Origin: DATGUA01 sp035301545
Lineage (GTDB): Bacteria; Bacillota; Clostridia; Tissierellales; Tissierellaceae
Assembly (NCBI GenBank): GCA_035301545.1
Contig: DATGUA010000054.1
Coordinates: 1 to 49,523 of the forward strand
Reading direction: 5' to 3'
Length of the DNA: 49,523 nucleotides
The position numbers and the translations under genes are program-made. Shown one piece after another: positions 26,352 to 35,467 of the stretch; the first letter of the stretch is position 1; every line of letters begins with the position of its first letter. The notes under the pieces were generated by a model. The model saw nothing but the letters and a program-made list of their open reading frames with translations, did not search any database and had not been told where the DNA came from.

Positions 26352-27482
26352 ATGAATAAGAAGTGGTTAGCACTAGGTCTAGCATTAGTACTAATGTTTA
26401 CTTTAGTAGCATGTGGTGGTAGTGATGATGGAGAAAGTCAATCACCAGAACCAGAAGTAGAAGAGCCAGAGGGAGATGACACATCATCTGGAGAAGACGC
26501 ATCATCTGGAGAAGATTTTAAAGTTACTATGGTTACAGATGAAGGGGGAGTAAATGACCAATCTTTTAACCAATCAGCACATGAAGGACTATTAGATTTA
26601 GAAGAGGACTTAGGAGTAGAAGTAGAGTATCAAGAATCAAATCAAGTAGCAGACTTCGAACCTAATTTTGAAACTTTATTAGATGCAGAATCAGATTTAA
26701 TCTGGGGTGTAGGATATAAATTAGCAGATGCAGCTTATGAAGCGGCAACTAATAATCCAGATACTTTATATGGTATAGTAGATTTTTCATATGAGGACAA
26801 TGATGATTTTCCAGAAGGAACTCCAGAAAATTTAGTAGGAGTCCTATTTAAAGATGAACAATCTTCATTCCTAGTAGGTTATATAGCTGGTAAAATGACT
26901 GAAACTGACCAAGTAGGATTTGTTGGTGGGGAAAAAGGAGATGTAATTGGTGCTTTTGAACATGGATATAGAGCTGGAGTAGCATATGCAGCTAAGGAAC
27001 TAGATAAGGATATTGATGTATTAGTTCAATACGCTGACTCATTCTCAGACTCAGGTAAAGGTAAATCTATAGCAACTAATATGTACCAACAAGGTAGAGA
27101 TGTAGTATTTCATGCAGCAGGTGCAGTTGGAGATGGAGTTATAGAAGCAGCAAAAGAAGAAGATAAATGGGTAATAGGTGTAGATATGGACCAACATCAT
27201 ATGGCTCCAGATAATGTATTAACATCAGCTATGAAGAGAGTAGATGTAGCTATCTATAATGTAGTAGAAGAATTAATAGATGGAAATTTCCCAGCTGGAG
27301 AAACTATAGTATATGGTGTAGAAGATGAAGGAGCAGTAGATATAGCACCAACATCAGATGAAAACGTTCCATCTGAAATATTAGATGAGGTAGAGGAAAT
27401 TAAAAAAGAAATAGCAGATGGAGAAATAGAAGTACCATCTAATGAAGAAGATTTTGAAGATTTTCTAAATGAATTAGAATAA
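26352..27482 (+). CDS. BMP-family nucleoside-binding lipoprotein
   Basis: This substrate-binding lipoprotein of an ABC importer has 376 residues. A signal peptide with lipobox LVAC is lipidated at C21. A Ser/Glu-rich linker with two copies of a DASSGED-type 18-bp repeat follows (about residues 37-50). From about residue 54 there is a BMP/PnrA domain (KVTMVTDEGGVNDQSFNQSA, WGVGYKLADA, VGFVGGEKGD, IGVDMDQHH). Family members such as PnrA and NupN/BmpA bind purine nucleosides. The following ATPase and two permeases match the nupOPQ arrangement, so nucleoside uptake is the likely role. Confidence 0.9.
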   Translation: MNKKWLALGLALVLMFTLVACGGSDDGESQSPEPEVEEPEGDDTSSGEDASSGEDFKVTMVTDEGGVNDQSFNQSAHEGLLDLEEDLGVEVEYQESNQVADFEPNFETLLDAESDLIWGVGYKLADAAYEAATNNPDTLYGIVDFSYEDNDDFPEGTPENLVGVLFKDEQSSFLVGYIAGKMTETDQVGFVGGEKGDVIGAFEHGYRAGVAYAAKELDKDIDVLVQYADSFSDSGKGKSIATNMYQQGRDVVFHAAGAVGDGVIEAAKEEDKWVIGVDMDQHHMAPDNVLTSAMKRVDVAIYNVVEELIDGNFPAGETIVYGVEDEGAVDIAPTSDENVPSEILDEVEEIKKEIADGEIEVPSNEEDFEDFLNELE

Positions 27483-27490
27483 TAATTTTA

Positions 27491-27523
27491 TTAAGCAGCT
27501 TAAGAACTTCTTAAGCTGCTTAA
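27491..27523 (+). other. Strong hairpin between the binding-protein gene and its ATPase gene
   Basis: A perfect 15-bp stem (27491-27505 with 27509-27523) and a 3-base loop are followed by only a short A/T stretch. Such elements after a binding-protein gene usually protect its mRNA or reduce downstream expression, so that the receptor is in excess over the permease. Confidence 0.75.
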
Positions 27524-27542
27524 TTTAGATAGGAGGACACCT

Positions 27543-29084
27543 ATGTATGATAAAACAAACAAAGCTAAAGTAATAGAAATGAAAAGTATAACAAAGAAGT
27601 TTGGTGACTTTACTGCAAATGAAAACATAGATTTAACAGTTCATAAAGGTGAAATCCATGCACTTTTAGGAGAAAATGGGGCAGGGAAAAGTACATTAAT
27701 GAATATACTATATGGATTACTACAACCTACTTCAGGAGAAATTCTTATAAATGGGAAAGAAGTAGATATAGATAGTCCTAATATAGCTATAGAACAAGGT
27801 ATAGGAATGGTCCATCAACATTTTATGTTAATAGAAACTTTTACAGTAGTTGAAAATATAATATTAGGAATGGAAACTACTAAAGGAATTACTTTAGATA
27901 TTACAAAAGCAAGAAAAGAAGTAAAGGAATTATCTGATAAATATGGATTATATGTAGATCCAGACGCACTTATTCGTGATGTATCTGTAGGTATGCAGCA
28001 AAGGGTAGAGATATTAAAATCTTTATATAGGGGAGCAGATATACTTATATTAGACGAGCCTACAGCAGTACTAACACCGCAAGAAATAGATGAATTAATG
28101 GAAATAATGATGAATTTAGCAGAACAAGGGAAAACAATAATAATAATAACTCATAAATTAAAAGAAATAAAGTCATCTGCAGATTATTGTACTATTATAA
28201 GACGTGGTAAAAAGATAGATACAGTTAAAGTAGAAGGAACAACTGAACAAGAATTAGCAGAAAAGATGGTAGGTAGAGAGGTAAGCTTTTCTGTAGATAA
28301 AAAACCTATGGAAAAAGGACAAAAGGTACTAGATATAAAAGATGTAGTAATAAAAGATAATAGAGATTTAGATATAGTAAAAGAATTATCCTTAGAAGTT
28401 TACTCTGGAGAAATACTAGGGATTGCAGGGATAGATGGTAATGGTCAGTCTGAACTTATAGAAGGAATTACTGGACTTAGAAATATAGAATCTGGAAGTA
28501 TTAAAAAAAGTGGAGAAAACATTACTAATTATAGTCCTTTTGAAATAATAAATTCTGGCATAGGCACAATTCCAGAAGATAGACAGAGAAGAGGACTAGT
28601 ATTAGATTTTACTATTGCAGAAAATATGATATTAGAAAATCATCATAGAGAGCCTTTTTCATCAAAGGGTATACTTAATCATAATGAAATCACAAGATTT
28701 ACCGAGGATTTAATGGAGAAATTTGATGTAAGACCTAGAAGACCTAAATACTTAGCTAAGGAGCTTTCTGGTGGGAATCAACAAAAGGTTATTATTTCTA
28801 GGGAAATAACTAATGATCCAGAATTATTAATAGCAGCCCAACCGACAAGAGGTTTAGATGTAGGTGCTATTGAGTATGTTCATAATTTCTTAGTTAATCA
28901 AAGAGATAATGGTAAAGCAGTTTTATTATTGTCTTTTGAACTAGATGAAATATTAAATGTATCAGATAGAATAGCAGTAATCTATAATGGAAAGATTGTA
29001 GATGTTTTAGATGCAAAGGATGCTAATGAGAAGAAATTAGGATTCTTGATGGCAGGAGGTGCTTCTGATGAAAGAAAAAAATAA
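27543..29084 (+). CDS. Nucleoside ABC transporter ATP-binding protein (two ABC domains)
   Basis: This double-domain ATPase has 513 residues. The first half has a standard Walker A (GENGAGKST), a signature-like VSVGMQQRV and Walker B ILILDEPTAVLTP. The second half has a degenerate Walker A (GIDGNGQSE), the signature LSGGNQQKV and AAQPTRGLDVGA. This arrangement is typical of the sugar/nucleoside (RbsA/NupO) class. ATG 27543 follows AGGAGGACACCT. Its 3' end overlaps the first permease gene by 17 bases. Confidence 0.93.
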   Translation: MYDKTNKAKVIEMKSITKKFGDFTANENIDLTVHKGEIHALLGENGAGKSTLMNILYGLLQPTSGEILINGKEVDIDSPNIAIEQGIGMVHQHFMLIETFTVVENIILGMETTKGITLDITKARKEVKELSDKYGLYVDPDALIRDVSVGMQQRVEILKSLYRGADILILDEPTAVLTPQEIDELMEIMMNLAEQGKTIIIITHKLKEIKSSADYCTIIRRGKKIDTVKVEGTTEQELAEKMVGREVSFSVDKKPMEKGQKVLDIKDVVIKDNRDLDIVKELSLEVYSGEILGIAGIDGNGQSELIEGITGLRNIESGSIKKSGENITNYSPFEIINSGIGTIPEDRQRRGLVLDFTIAENMILENHHREPFSSKGILNHNEITRFTEDLMEKFDVRPRRPKYLAKELSGGNQQKVIISREITNDPELLIAAQPTRGLDVGAIEYVHNFLVNQRDNGKAVLLLSFELDEILNVSDRIAVIYNGKIVDVLDAKDANEKKLGFLMAGGASDERKK

Positions 29085-30177
29085 ATTAGTAGTTACCCTT
29101 ATTTCCATTCTTATGGGATTAATATTTGGGGCTATTATATTATTAATTGGTGGATTTAATCCTATAGAAGCATATACAGTTATGATAAAAGGTGTATTTA
29201 GTAAGCCTAAATATATTTCTTGGACTATAATAAGATCTACTCCTATAATATTAACTGGAATTTCTGTAGCTTTTGCTTTCAAAACAGGATTATTTAATAT
29301 AGGTGCAGAAGGACAATTTATTATGGGGACTATATTTGCTACAATGGCAGGATACTTTTTAAAATTACCTCCAGTACTTCATATTATAGTTGCTATATTA
29401 ATAGGAGTTCTAGCTGGTGCAATATGGGGTGGAATAGTAGGGGTTTTAAAAGCAAAATTTGGCGTCCATGAAGTTATATCCTCTATTATGTTAAATTGGA
29501 TAGCCTTATATCTTAATAATTATTTCTTAACATTATCGAGTTTTAGGAGACCGAATTCAGATTCATCTTTTAAAATCCTAGATACAGCAAAGATAAATAT
29601 ATTAGGTGAGTGGAAATTATCTGAATCAGGAAGAGAATTTTTAGCAAATAAGGAAATATTAAAAGATATACTAAATCCTCCTATTAATTATGGATTTATT
29701 TTAGCGATATTAACAGCTATAGGAGTATGGTATATATTAAAAAATACTACTTTAGGATATCAATTAAAAGCTGTAGGCTATAATAGAGATGCAGCTGAAT
29801 ACGGTGGAATTAATATAGATAAAAACATAGTATTATCATTAGCTATTGCAGGAGCTATATCTGGTTTAGCTGGAGCTACTCAAGTATTAGGTGTAGAACA
29901 TCAAGTAGGAATCTTAGCAGCTACTCAAGGATATGGATTTGATGGTATAGGAGTATCATTAATAGCAGCTAATAATCCAATAGCTACTATACCAGCAGGA
30001 TTATTATTCGGAGCTTTACAATATGGTGGAGGAAAGCTAAACTCTGCTATAAAGGCACCTTCAGAGATAATAGATATAACTATAGGTATTATTATATTTT
30101 TTGTAGCTATGCCTAAATTAATAAATATTATTACTTCGATTTTCAAGGGGAAAAAGAGAGGTGAGAATATTGACTAG
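29068..30177 (+). CDS. Nucleoside ABC transporter permease 1
   Basis: This BPD_transp_2/NupP-type permease has 369 residues and about nine to ten helices. Motifs include FKTGLFNIGAEGQF and FGVHEVISSIMLNWIALYLNNYF near the front. GYNRDAAEYGGINIDKNIVLSLAIAGAISGLAGA forms the loop that contacts the ATPase. The frame begins upstream at GTG 29059, but AGGAGGT (29055-29061) selects ATG 29068. It overlaps the ATPase gene at its 5' end and the second permease at its 3' end. Confidence 0.9.
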   Translation: MKEKNKLVVTLISILMGLIFGAIILLIGGFNPIEAYTVMIKGVFSKPKYISWTIIRSTPIILTGISVAFAFKTGLFNIGAEGQFIMGTIFATMAGYFLKLPPVLHIIVAILIGVLAGAIWGGIVGVLKAKFGVHEVISSIMLNWIALYLNNYFLTLSSFRRPNSDSSFKILDTAKINILGEWKLSESGREFLANKEILKDILNPPINYGFILAILTAIGVWYILKNTTLGYQLKAVGYNRDAAEYGGINIDKNIVLSLAIAGAISGLAGATQVLGVEHQVGILAATQGYGFDGIGVSLIAANNPIATIPAGLLFGALQYGGGKLNSAIKAPSEIIDITIGIIIFFVAMPKLINIITSIFKGKKRGENID

Positions 30178-31105
30178 TATTATTAGTAATATAGGAACTA
30201 TTATAGGTATAACCTTAATGTATGCAACACCTCTAATATACACAGCATTAGGAGGAGTTATTTCTGAAAATGCTGGAGTAATAAATATAGGACTTGAAGG
30301 AATGATGGCATTAGGAGCTTTTGTTGGAGCAGCAGTAGGATTTTATACTTTAAATCCTTGGTTAGCTTTCTTAGCAGCTGGATTAGCTAGTGGAGTTTTA
30401 GCATTATTTCATGCTATAGCAACTGTTAGCTTTACAGCAGATCATACAATATCAGGAATCGCTATTAATTTTATAGGACCAGGGATAGCTGTGTTTTTAA
30501 GTAGAATATTCTTTGATGGTGCAGCTATGACAAAGCCTATCCCATTAGACAATAAAATTCCAAGAAGTTTGAATAACATTTTACCTAAGGGAACATTTTG
30601 GTCTCATGCTTTTAACCAATATGATACAGTATACTTAGCCTTTATTTTAGTATTTCTTGTATGGTTTTTACTATATAAGACAAGTTTTGGACTTAGAATT
30701 AGAGCAGTAGGAGAACATCCAAAGGCAGCAGATACATTAGGAGTAAATGTATATAGAGTCAAATATATATCGGTAATCCTATCAGGAATTTTAGCTGGAT
30801 TTGGTGGAGCAGCTATGAGTATAGCAGTAGTTGCTAATTATAGAGAAACCTTAATATCTGGACAAGGATTTATTGCATTAGCAGCTATGATATTTGGTAA
30901 ATGGAGACCAGTAGGAGCAATGTGGGCATGTTTATTATTTGGAGCAGCACAAGGATTGGTAGCATATTTAGGAGGGACAAGTATTGATATACCTTCTTCA
31001 TTATTATCTATGCTACCATATGTAATAACATTATTAACATTAGTATTTGTAGTAGGGGAAGGAAATGCACCTAAAGCTAATGGTGAACCATATGAAAAAA
31101 ATTAA
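30170..31105 (+). CDS. Nucleoside ABC transporter permease 2
   Basis: The second NupQ-type permease has 311 residues and about eight to nine helices. Motifs include GGVISENAGVINIGLEGMM, VSFTADHTISGIAINFI and RAVGEHPKAADTLGVNVYRVKY, the ATPase-contact loop. TTG 30170 is chosen over GTG 30161 because the latter lies inside the AGAGGTGAG ribosome site. The gene overlaps permease 1 by 8 bases and ends the operon. Confidence 0.9.
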   Translation: MTSIISNIGTIIGITLMYATPLIYTALGGVISENAGVINIGLEGMMALGAFVGAAVGFYTLNPWLAFLAAGLASGVLALFHAIATVSFTADHTISGIAINFIGPGIAVFLSRIFFDGAAMTKPIPLDNKIPRSLNNILPKGTFWSHAFNQYDTVYLAFILVFLVWFLLYKTSFGLRIRAVGEHPKAADTLGVNVYRVKYISVILSGILAGFGGAAMSIAVVANYRETLISGQGFIALAAMIFGKWRPVGAMWACLLFGAAQGLVAYLGGTSIDIPSSLLSMLPYVITLLTLVFVVGEGNAPKANGEPYEKN

Positions 31106-31115
31106 TATAAAGGAT

Positions 31116-31142
31116 AAAAAAGGAGAGAGATCTCCTTTTTTT
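31116..31142 (+). terminator. Terminator of the nucleoside-transporter operon
   Basis: An 11-bp stem (31116-31126 with 31131-31141) with a GAGA loop runs into a T-run, 10 bases after the last stop codon. Confidence 0.9.
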
Positions 31143-31155
31143 CTTATTTATATTT

Positions 31156-31183
31156 TTGTACTTTATTAAACTTTTGATATAAT
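31156..31183 (+). promoter_or_regulatory. Probable promoter of rpoN
   Basis: TTGTAC (31156-31161) and TATAAT (31178-31183) are spaced by 16 bases and lie 26 bases before the rpoN start codon. Confidence 0.5.
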
Positions 31184-31208
31184 TATAGAAGAAGGTAGGT
31201 GATAGTAA

Positions 31209-32579
31209 ATGAAACTTGGATATAATTTAGAACTGAAACAGACTCAAAAGTTAGTTATGACACAAGAACTGAGGCAAGCGATTGAATTATTACAATTTAA
31301 TACTATAGAGTTAAATGACTACATAAAGGAAGAAATGAAAGAAAATCCTTTACTTGAAAGAGAAAATTCTGAAGAAACTATAGAAAAAGAAGATACACAA
31401 GAAGATGAGATAGACTGGGAAGCCTATGTAGAAAATTATGATAATACAAGTTATAGACCGCAAATTGATAAAAATGAAGATGAATATAGTTTTGAATCTT
31501 TCGTTAGCCATTCACCTTCTTTAAGAGAACATTTATTAAGACAACTTTATATTATAGAATTAAGTATAGAAGAGTATGAAATTGGAGAATATTTAGTTCA
31601 GAGTATAGATGAAAATGGATATTTAAATACCACAATAGAAGAAGTAATTGATTTGTTTAAAGTTAGTGAAGAAAAAGTTAAAAGAATATTAAAAGATATT
31701 CAAAGCTTAGATCCATTAGGAGTAGGAGCAAAAGATTTAAAAGAATGTTTATTAATTCAAATAAAAGACAAGAATATAGATCCTGTGGTTAAGAAAATAA
31801 TAGAAAAACATTTAGATGATATAGCTAATAATAGAATAAAAAAAATATCCCAAAGTTTAAATATTGATATAAAAAAAGTACAAAAAGCGTGTGATTTTAT
31901 AAAAAGATTAGAACCTAAACCTGGCAGAAAATTTACAGAAAATTCAAATGATGTAGAATATATAATGCCTGATGCTACAATAAGATGGATAGACGGAGAA
32001 TTTGAAATTATAGTAAATGAAAGTACAGGACCGAGACTAAATATTAATAATTTCTATAAAGAATTACTTACTAATCAATCTGATAAAGATACTATTGACT
32101 TTTTATCTGAAAGATTAAATTCTGCCATGTGGATTATAAAAAGTATAGAGCAAAGAAGACAAACTATATACAAGGTAATTCAGTCTATATTAAAATTTCA
32201 ATATGAATTTTTCAAAGTAGGAGATGAAGGCTTAGTACCTTTAACTTTAAAAGATGTAGCAGAAGATATTGGAATGCATCAATCAACAGTATCTAGGGCT
32301 GCAAAGGGAAAATATGTACAGACACCAAAAGGACTATATGAATTAAGTTATTTCTTTACGACAGGCTTATCTGGAAAGACAACAGATGTATCTTCTACTA
32401 GTGTGAAGACTATGATAAAAGACTTAATAGATAATGAAGATTCTAGAAAACCTTATAGTGATCAAAAAATAGCTGATATTTTAAAAGATAAAGGGACTAA
32501 AATATCTAGACGAACGGTAGCTAAATATAGAGCAGAATTAGAAATACCCTCTTCAAATTTAAGGAGAAGATATGCCTAA
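31209..32579 (+). CDS. rpoN: RNA polymerase sigma-54 factor
   Basis: This alternative sigma factor (456 residues) directs RNA polymerase to -24/-12 promoters and needs an AAA+ activator. The N-terminal Gln/Leu-rich region I is clear (LKQTQKLVMTQELRQAIELLQ). An acidic region II (about 48-80), the core-binding domain, a helix-turn-helix (EDIGMHQSTVSRAAKGKY) and the C-terminal RpoN box (SRRTVAKYRAELEIPSS) follow. No sigma-54 activator gene and no clear -24/-12 site were seen in the window. In related fermenters sigma-54 often controls amino-acid catabolism. Confidence 0.95.
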   Translation: MKLGYNLELKQTQKLVMTQELRQAIELLQFNTIELNDYIKEEMKENPLLERENSEETIEKEDTQEDEIDWEAYVENYDNTSYRPQIDKNEDEYSFESFVSHSPSLREHLLRQLYIIELSIEEYEIGEYLVQSIDENGYLNTTIEEVIDLFKVSEEKVKRILKDIQSLDPLGVGAKDLKECLLIQIKDKNIDPVVKKIIEKHLDDIANNRIKKISQSLNIDIKKVQKACDFIKRLEPKPGRKFTENSNDVEYIMPDATIRWIDGEFEIIVNESTGPRLNINNFYKELLTNQSDKDTIDFLSERLNSAMWIIKSIEQRRQTIYKVIQSILKFQYEFFKVGDEGLVPLTLKDVAEDIGMHQSTVSRAAKGKYVQTPKGLYELSYFFTTGLSGKTTDVSSTSVKTMIKDLIDNEDSRKPYSDQKIADILKDKGTKISRRTVAKYRAELEIPSSNLRRRYA

Positions 32580-32591
32580 TTATTAAACTTA

Positions 32592-32620
32592 TTGACAATG
32601 AATTTTGTCAAGGGTATAAT
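32592..32620 (+). promoter_or_regulatory. Consensus promoter with embedded palindrome, for the nucleotidase gene
   Basis: Perfect TTGACA (32592-32597) and perfect TATAAT (32615-32620) are 17 bases apart. A 7-bp inverted repeat, TTGACAA (32592-32598) and TTGTCAA (32605-32611), starts in the -35 box and fills the spacer, as an operator would. A further inverted repeat, GGCATT (32626-32631) and AATGCC (32645-32650), lies in the early transcript before the GGAGG site. Confidence 0.75.
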
Positions 32621-32676
32621 ATTTGGGCATTGTTTTAAAATTATAATGCCATTATAGTAGGAGGTAGATATAAGAA

Positions 32677-34194
32677 ATGGGCACAAAAGAATTTAAGATT
32701 GTAGTAACAACAGATGTACATGGGTCTATATATTCGACGAATTTTTCAGATGGTAATGATGAGAATATGGGATTATCTAGACTATCTAGTTATTTAAAAG
32801 ATTTAAGAAAGACAAATGATGTTATCTTAATTGATAATGGAGATGTAAATCAAGGAAGTGCTTTAGTAACTTATACTAATAAATATGAAAAGGAAAATAT
32901 AATGTCTAAAGCCTTTAATAAATTATCTTATGACTATATAAATATAGGTAATCATGATTTTAATTACGGTTCAAAATTTTTAATGGATTATATAAATGAA
33001 ACTAATGGGAAATGTATAACATCTAATATATTATATGATAACAAGCCTATTGGCCAATCACAGATCTTAAAAAACAAAAATCGAGATTTAAATATAGGTT
33101 TAGTAGGTGTAGTGACAGACTATATTGAGAATTGGGAAAAAGAATCTAATTTAACGGATATAGATATTTTATCTGTTTTTGAAACAGTAGAAAAAGAAGT
33201 TAAGAAAATTAGAGAAGAAGTAGATCAATTAATAGTATTTTATCATGGAGGATTAGAAAGAGATCCAGACACAGGAGAAAAAACAGAAACTTTAACCGGA
33301 GAAAATATAGGATATAGACTTCTAACAGAAATAGAAGGAATAGATCTACTAATTACAGGCCATCAGCATAGAAGTTTTGTAAACAATGTGAATAATACTT
33401 TAGTTGTTCAATGTACAAATGCTCTAACTGAGTTTATAGAATTAACTTATGTAGACGGTCAATTTACAGTTAGTATAAAAGATACAGGAGAATATGAAAT
33501 TGATGAGAACTTCTTACAAGATTTTCAAGAAATCTATAATAATCTACAAGATTGGCTAGATGAATCTATTGGAGAAGATCTTGATGAAGAATTAATCATA
33601 GAGGATATAATAGAAGCTCAGATAAATAAACATCCTTTTGTTTCGTTAGTAAATCAAGCACAATTAGATATTACAGGGGCAGATATATCTGTTTCTTCAC
33701 TTTATGATACAACTAATGGATTCAAAAAAACTATAACTTATCGTGATTTAGTATCTAATTTTCCCTTCCCAAATACCTTAGTTGTAAAAACTATAACAGG
33801 AAAAGTTCTAAAGGAGTATTTAGAACAAAATGCAGAATACTGGATAGAAAAGGATGGCAAAATAGAAGTAAATCCAACATTTTTACAACCTAAACGTCAA
33901 ATTTTTAATTATGATATGGCTGATGGAATAGATTATACTATCAAGGTATCAAATCCAGTAGGGGATAGGATTGTAGATCTAACTATAGATAATGTACCAG
34001 TTGAAAAAGACAAAGAATATAAAATTGTAATGAATAATTATAGGGCCTCTGGTGGAGGAGATTTCAATATGCTTATAGAACTTGAGACCCTATATGAATC
34101 AACAGAGGAAATGATAGATGTAATGAATAAGTATATAAGAGAAAATCAACCTATAGAATTTGAACATAAAGATAATATAAAAATAATTTTATAA
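32677..34194 (+). CDS. Cytosolic 5'-nucleotidase / bifunctional metallophosphatase
   Basis: This two-domain phosphoesterase (505 residues) of the UshA/YfkN class lacks a signal peptide. The N-terminal calcineurin-like metal site reads TDVHGSIY, LIDNGDVNQGS, NIGNHDFNYG and ITGHQHRSF, providing all the usual Asp, His and Asn ligands. The C-terminal 5'-nucleotidase domain (about 310-490) has the substrate loop region (GGGDFNML) and FPFPNTLVV. Substrates may be nucleotides or other phosphate esters. It is preceded by a near-ideal promoter and followed by a phosphorus-type ABC transporter, suggesting phosphate salvage. Confidence 0.88.
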   Translation: MGTKEFKIVVTTDVHGSIYSTNFSDGNDENMGLSRLSSYLKDLRKTNDVILIDNGDVNQGSALVTYTNKYEKENIMSKAFNKLSYDYINIGNHDFNYGSKFLMDYINETNGKCITSNILYDNKPIGQSQILKNKNRDLNIGLVGVVTDYIENWEKESNLTDIDILSVFETVEKEVKKIREEVDQLIVFYHGGLERDPDTGEKTETLTGENIGYRLLTEIEGIDLLITGHQHRSFVNNVNNTLVVQCTNALTEFIELTYVDGQFTVSIKDTGEYEIDENFLQDFQEIYNNLQDWLDESIGEDLDEELIIEDIIEAQINKHPFVSLVNQAQLDITGADISVSSLYDTTNGFKKTITYRDLVSNFPFPNTLVVKTITGKVLKEYLEQNAEYWIEKDGKIEVNPTFLQPKRQIFNYDMADGIDYTIKVSNPVGDRIVDLTIDNVPVEKDKEYKIVMNNYRASGGGDFNMLIELETLYESTEEMIDVMNKYIRENQPIEFEHKDNIKIIL

Positions 34195-34292
34195 TGGAAA
34201 ATTAGTTGTCATAAAGCTTGTAAAAATGAATTAATTAAGTTAAAATTAATATGTGATTTTGCAAGAAAATAAAAATATATAGGAGGCAGAAA

Positions 34293-35351
34293 ATGCTAAA
34301 AAAAGGAAAAGGAATTTTATTATTAGTTTTATCTTTATCTCTATCTTTACTTTTATTTGTAGGATGTTCTAATGATAATGGAGGAACTGGAAATGGTGAT
34401 GAAGAAGGAAATAAAAAGATAGATAAGTTGGTAGTAGGATTTGTACCATCTAGAGAACCAGATGAAATAGTTACAGCTACAGAACCTTTAAAAGATATGT
34501 TAACTGATCAATTAGGGGAATTTGGTTATGATGTTGATGAAGTTGAAATAACAGTTGGAACTAACTATGAAGCTGTAGGGGAAGGTTTATCTGCTGGGAC
34601 TATTGATGTGGCTCTAATTCCAGGTGGAACTTATGTATTATACGATGATAGTGCAGAAGTTATATTAGCTGCAACTCGTGATAGTTTATCAAATGATTCT
34701 GATGATCCAAAGGAATGGAACGAAAATAAACCGACAGAAGGATTATCAGAGCAAACTACTTCATATAGAGCTATTATGATTGCTGGTCCTTCTGATAAAG
34801 GTAAAGAATTAGCAGCAAAAGTTAATGATGGAGAAGAATTAACTTGGGAAGATTTAAATAGTGCTACTTGGAGTGTTATGTCTTCATCTTCACCAGCTGG
34901 ATATATTTACCCAGCATTATGGTTAGATGAGAATTATGATAAGACTATAACAGATTTAGATAATGCTATAATCTCAGATTCCTATGGTTCTGCATTTGCA
35001 AGATTAGCAGCAGATCAAGTTGATATAGTATTAGCTTATGCTGATGCTAGACGTGATTTTGAAGAAAAGTGGATTGATGAATATGGACAAACTGATTCTG
35101 TATGGGAAGATACAGATTTAATAGGTGTAACACCTGCAATATATAATGATACTGTAAGTGTCAGTACGACTTCAGACAAAATGGATGATGAATTAAAAGA
35201 GGCTATACAAGAATCCTTTATAAATATTGGTGATACTGAGGAAGGTAAAGAAGTAATAGAAATTTATTCTCACAATGGATACCAAAAAGTAAAAGATTCA
35301 GATTATGATAATGAACGTAAGGCTCAAGAATTAATAAAGGATCTAGAGTAA
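34293..35351 (+). CDS. phnD: PhnD-type phosphonate/phosphite-binding lipoprotein
   Basis: This substrate-binding lipoprotein of an ABC importer has 352 residues. Its lipobox FVGC places the lipidated Cys at 25, followed by a Gly/Asn/Glu linker. The PhnD/TauT-like type II fold is evident (VVGFVPSREPDEIVTATEPL, EGLSAGTIDVALIPGGTYVLY, VMSSSSPAGYIYP). ATG follows AGGAGG. It leads phnC and two phnE genes. No carbon-phosphorus lyase, phosphonatase or phosphite dehydrogenase gene is seen here, so the substrate (phosphonate, phosphite or an organophosphate) is undecided. Confidence 0.88.
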   Translation: MLKKGKGILLLVLSLSLSLLLFVGCSNDNGGTGNGDEEGNKKIDKLVVGFVPSREPDEIVTATEPLKDMLTDQLGEFGYDVDEVEITVGTNYEAVGEGLSAGTIDVALIPGGTYVLYDDSAEVILAATRDSLSNDSDDPKEWNENKPTEGLSEQTTSYRAIMIAGPSDKGKELAAKVNDGEELTWEDLNSATWSVMSSSSPAGYIYPALWLDENYDKTITDLDNAIISDSYGSAFARLAADQVDIVLAYADARRDFEEKWIDEYGQTDSVWEDTDLIGVTPAIYNDTVSVSTTSDKMDDELKEAIQESFINIGDTEEGKEVIEIYSHNGYQKVKDSDYDNERKAQELIKDLE

Positions 35352-35398
35352 TTAATAAAAATAGATTATTTCATAAGAATTAATTTAAATTAAAATAT

Positions 35399-35436
35399 AA
35401 AGTGCTAAAGACAAGTAACTAGCACTTTATATTTTT
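35399..35436 (+). terminator. Attenuator-like hairpin between phnD and phnC
   Basis: A 9-bp stem (35399-35407 with 35420-35428) is followed by a T-rich run. It lies inside an operon, so it probably terminates only partly and gives excess binding protein over permease. Confidence 0.7.
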
Positions 35437-35467
35437 TACGGAATATATATGAGGGAGCTGCAATAAA

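Noticed and set aside
29037..29282. Minus-strand 81-residue frame opposite the first nucleoside permease gene
   Set aside because: Shadow frame over a gene pair with overlapping, well-supported coding sequence.
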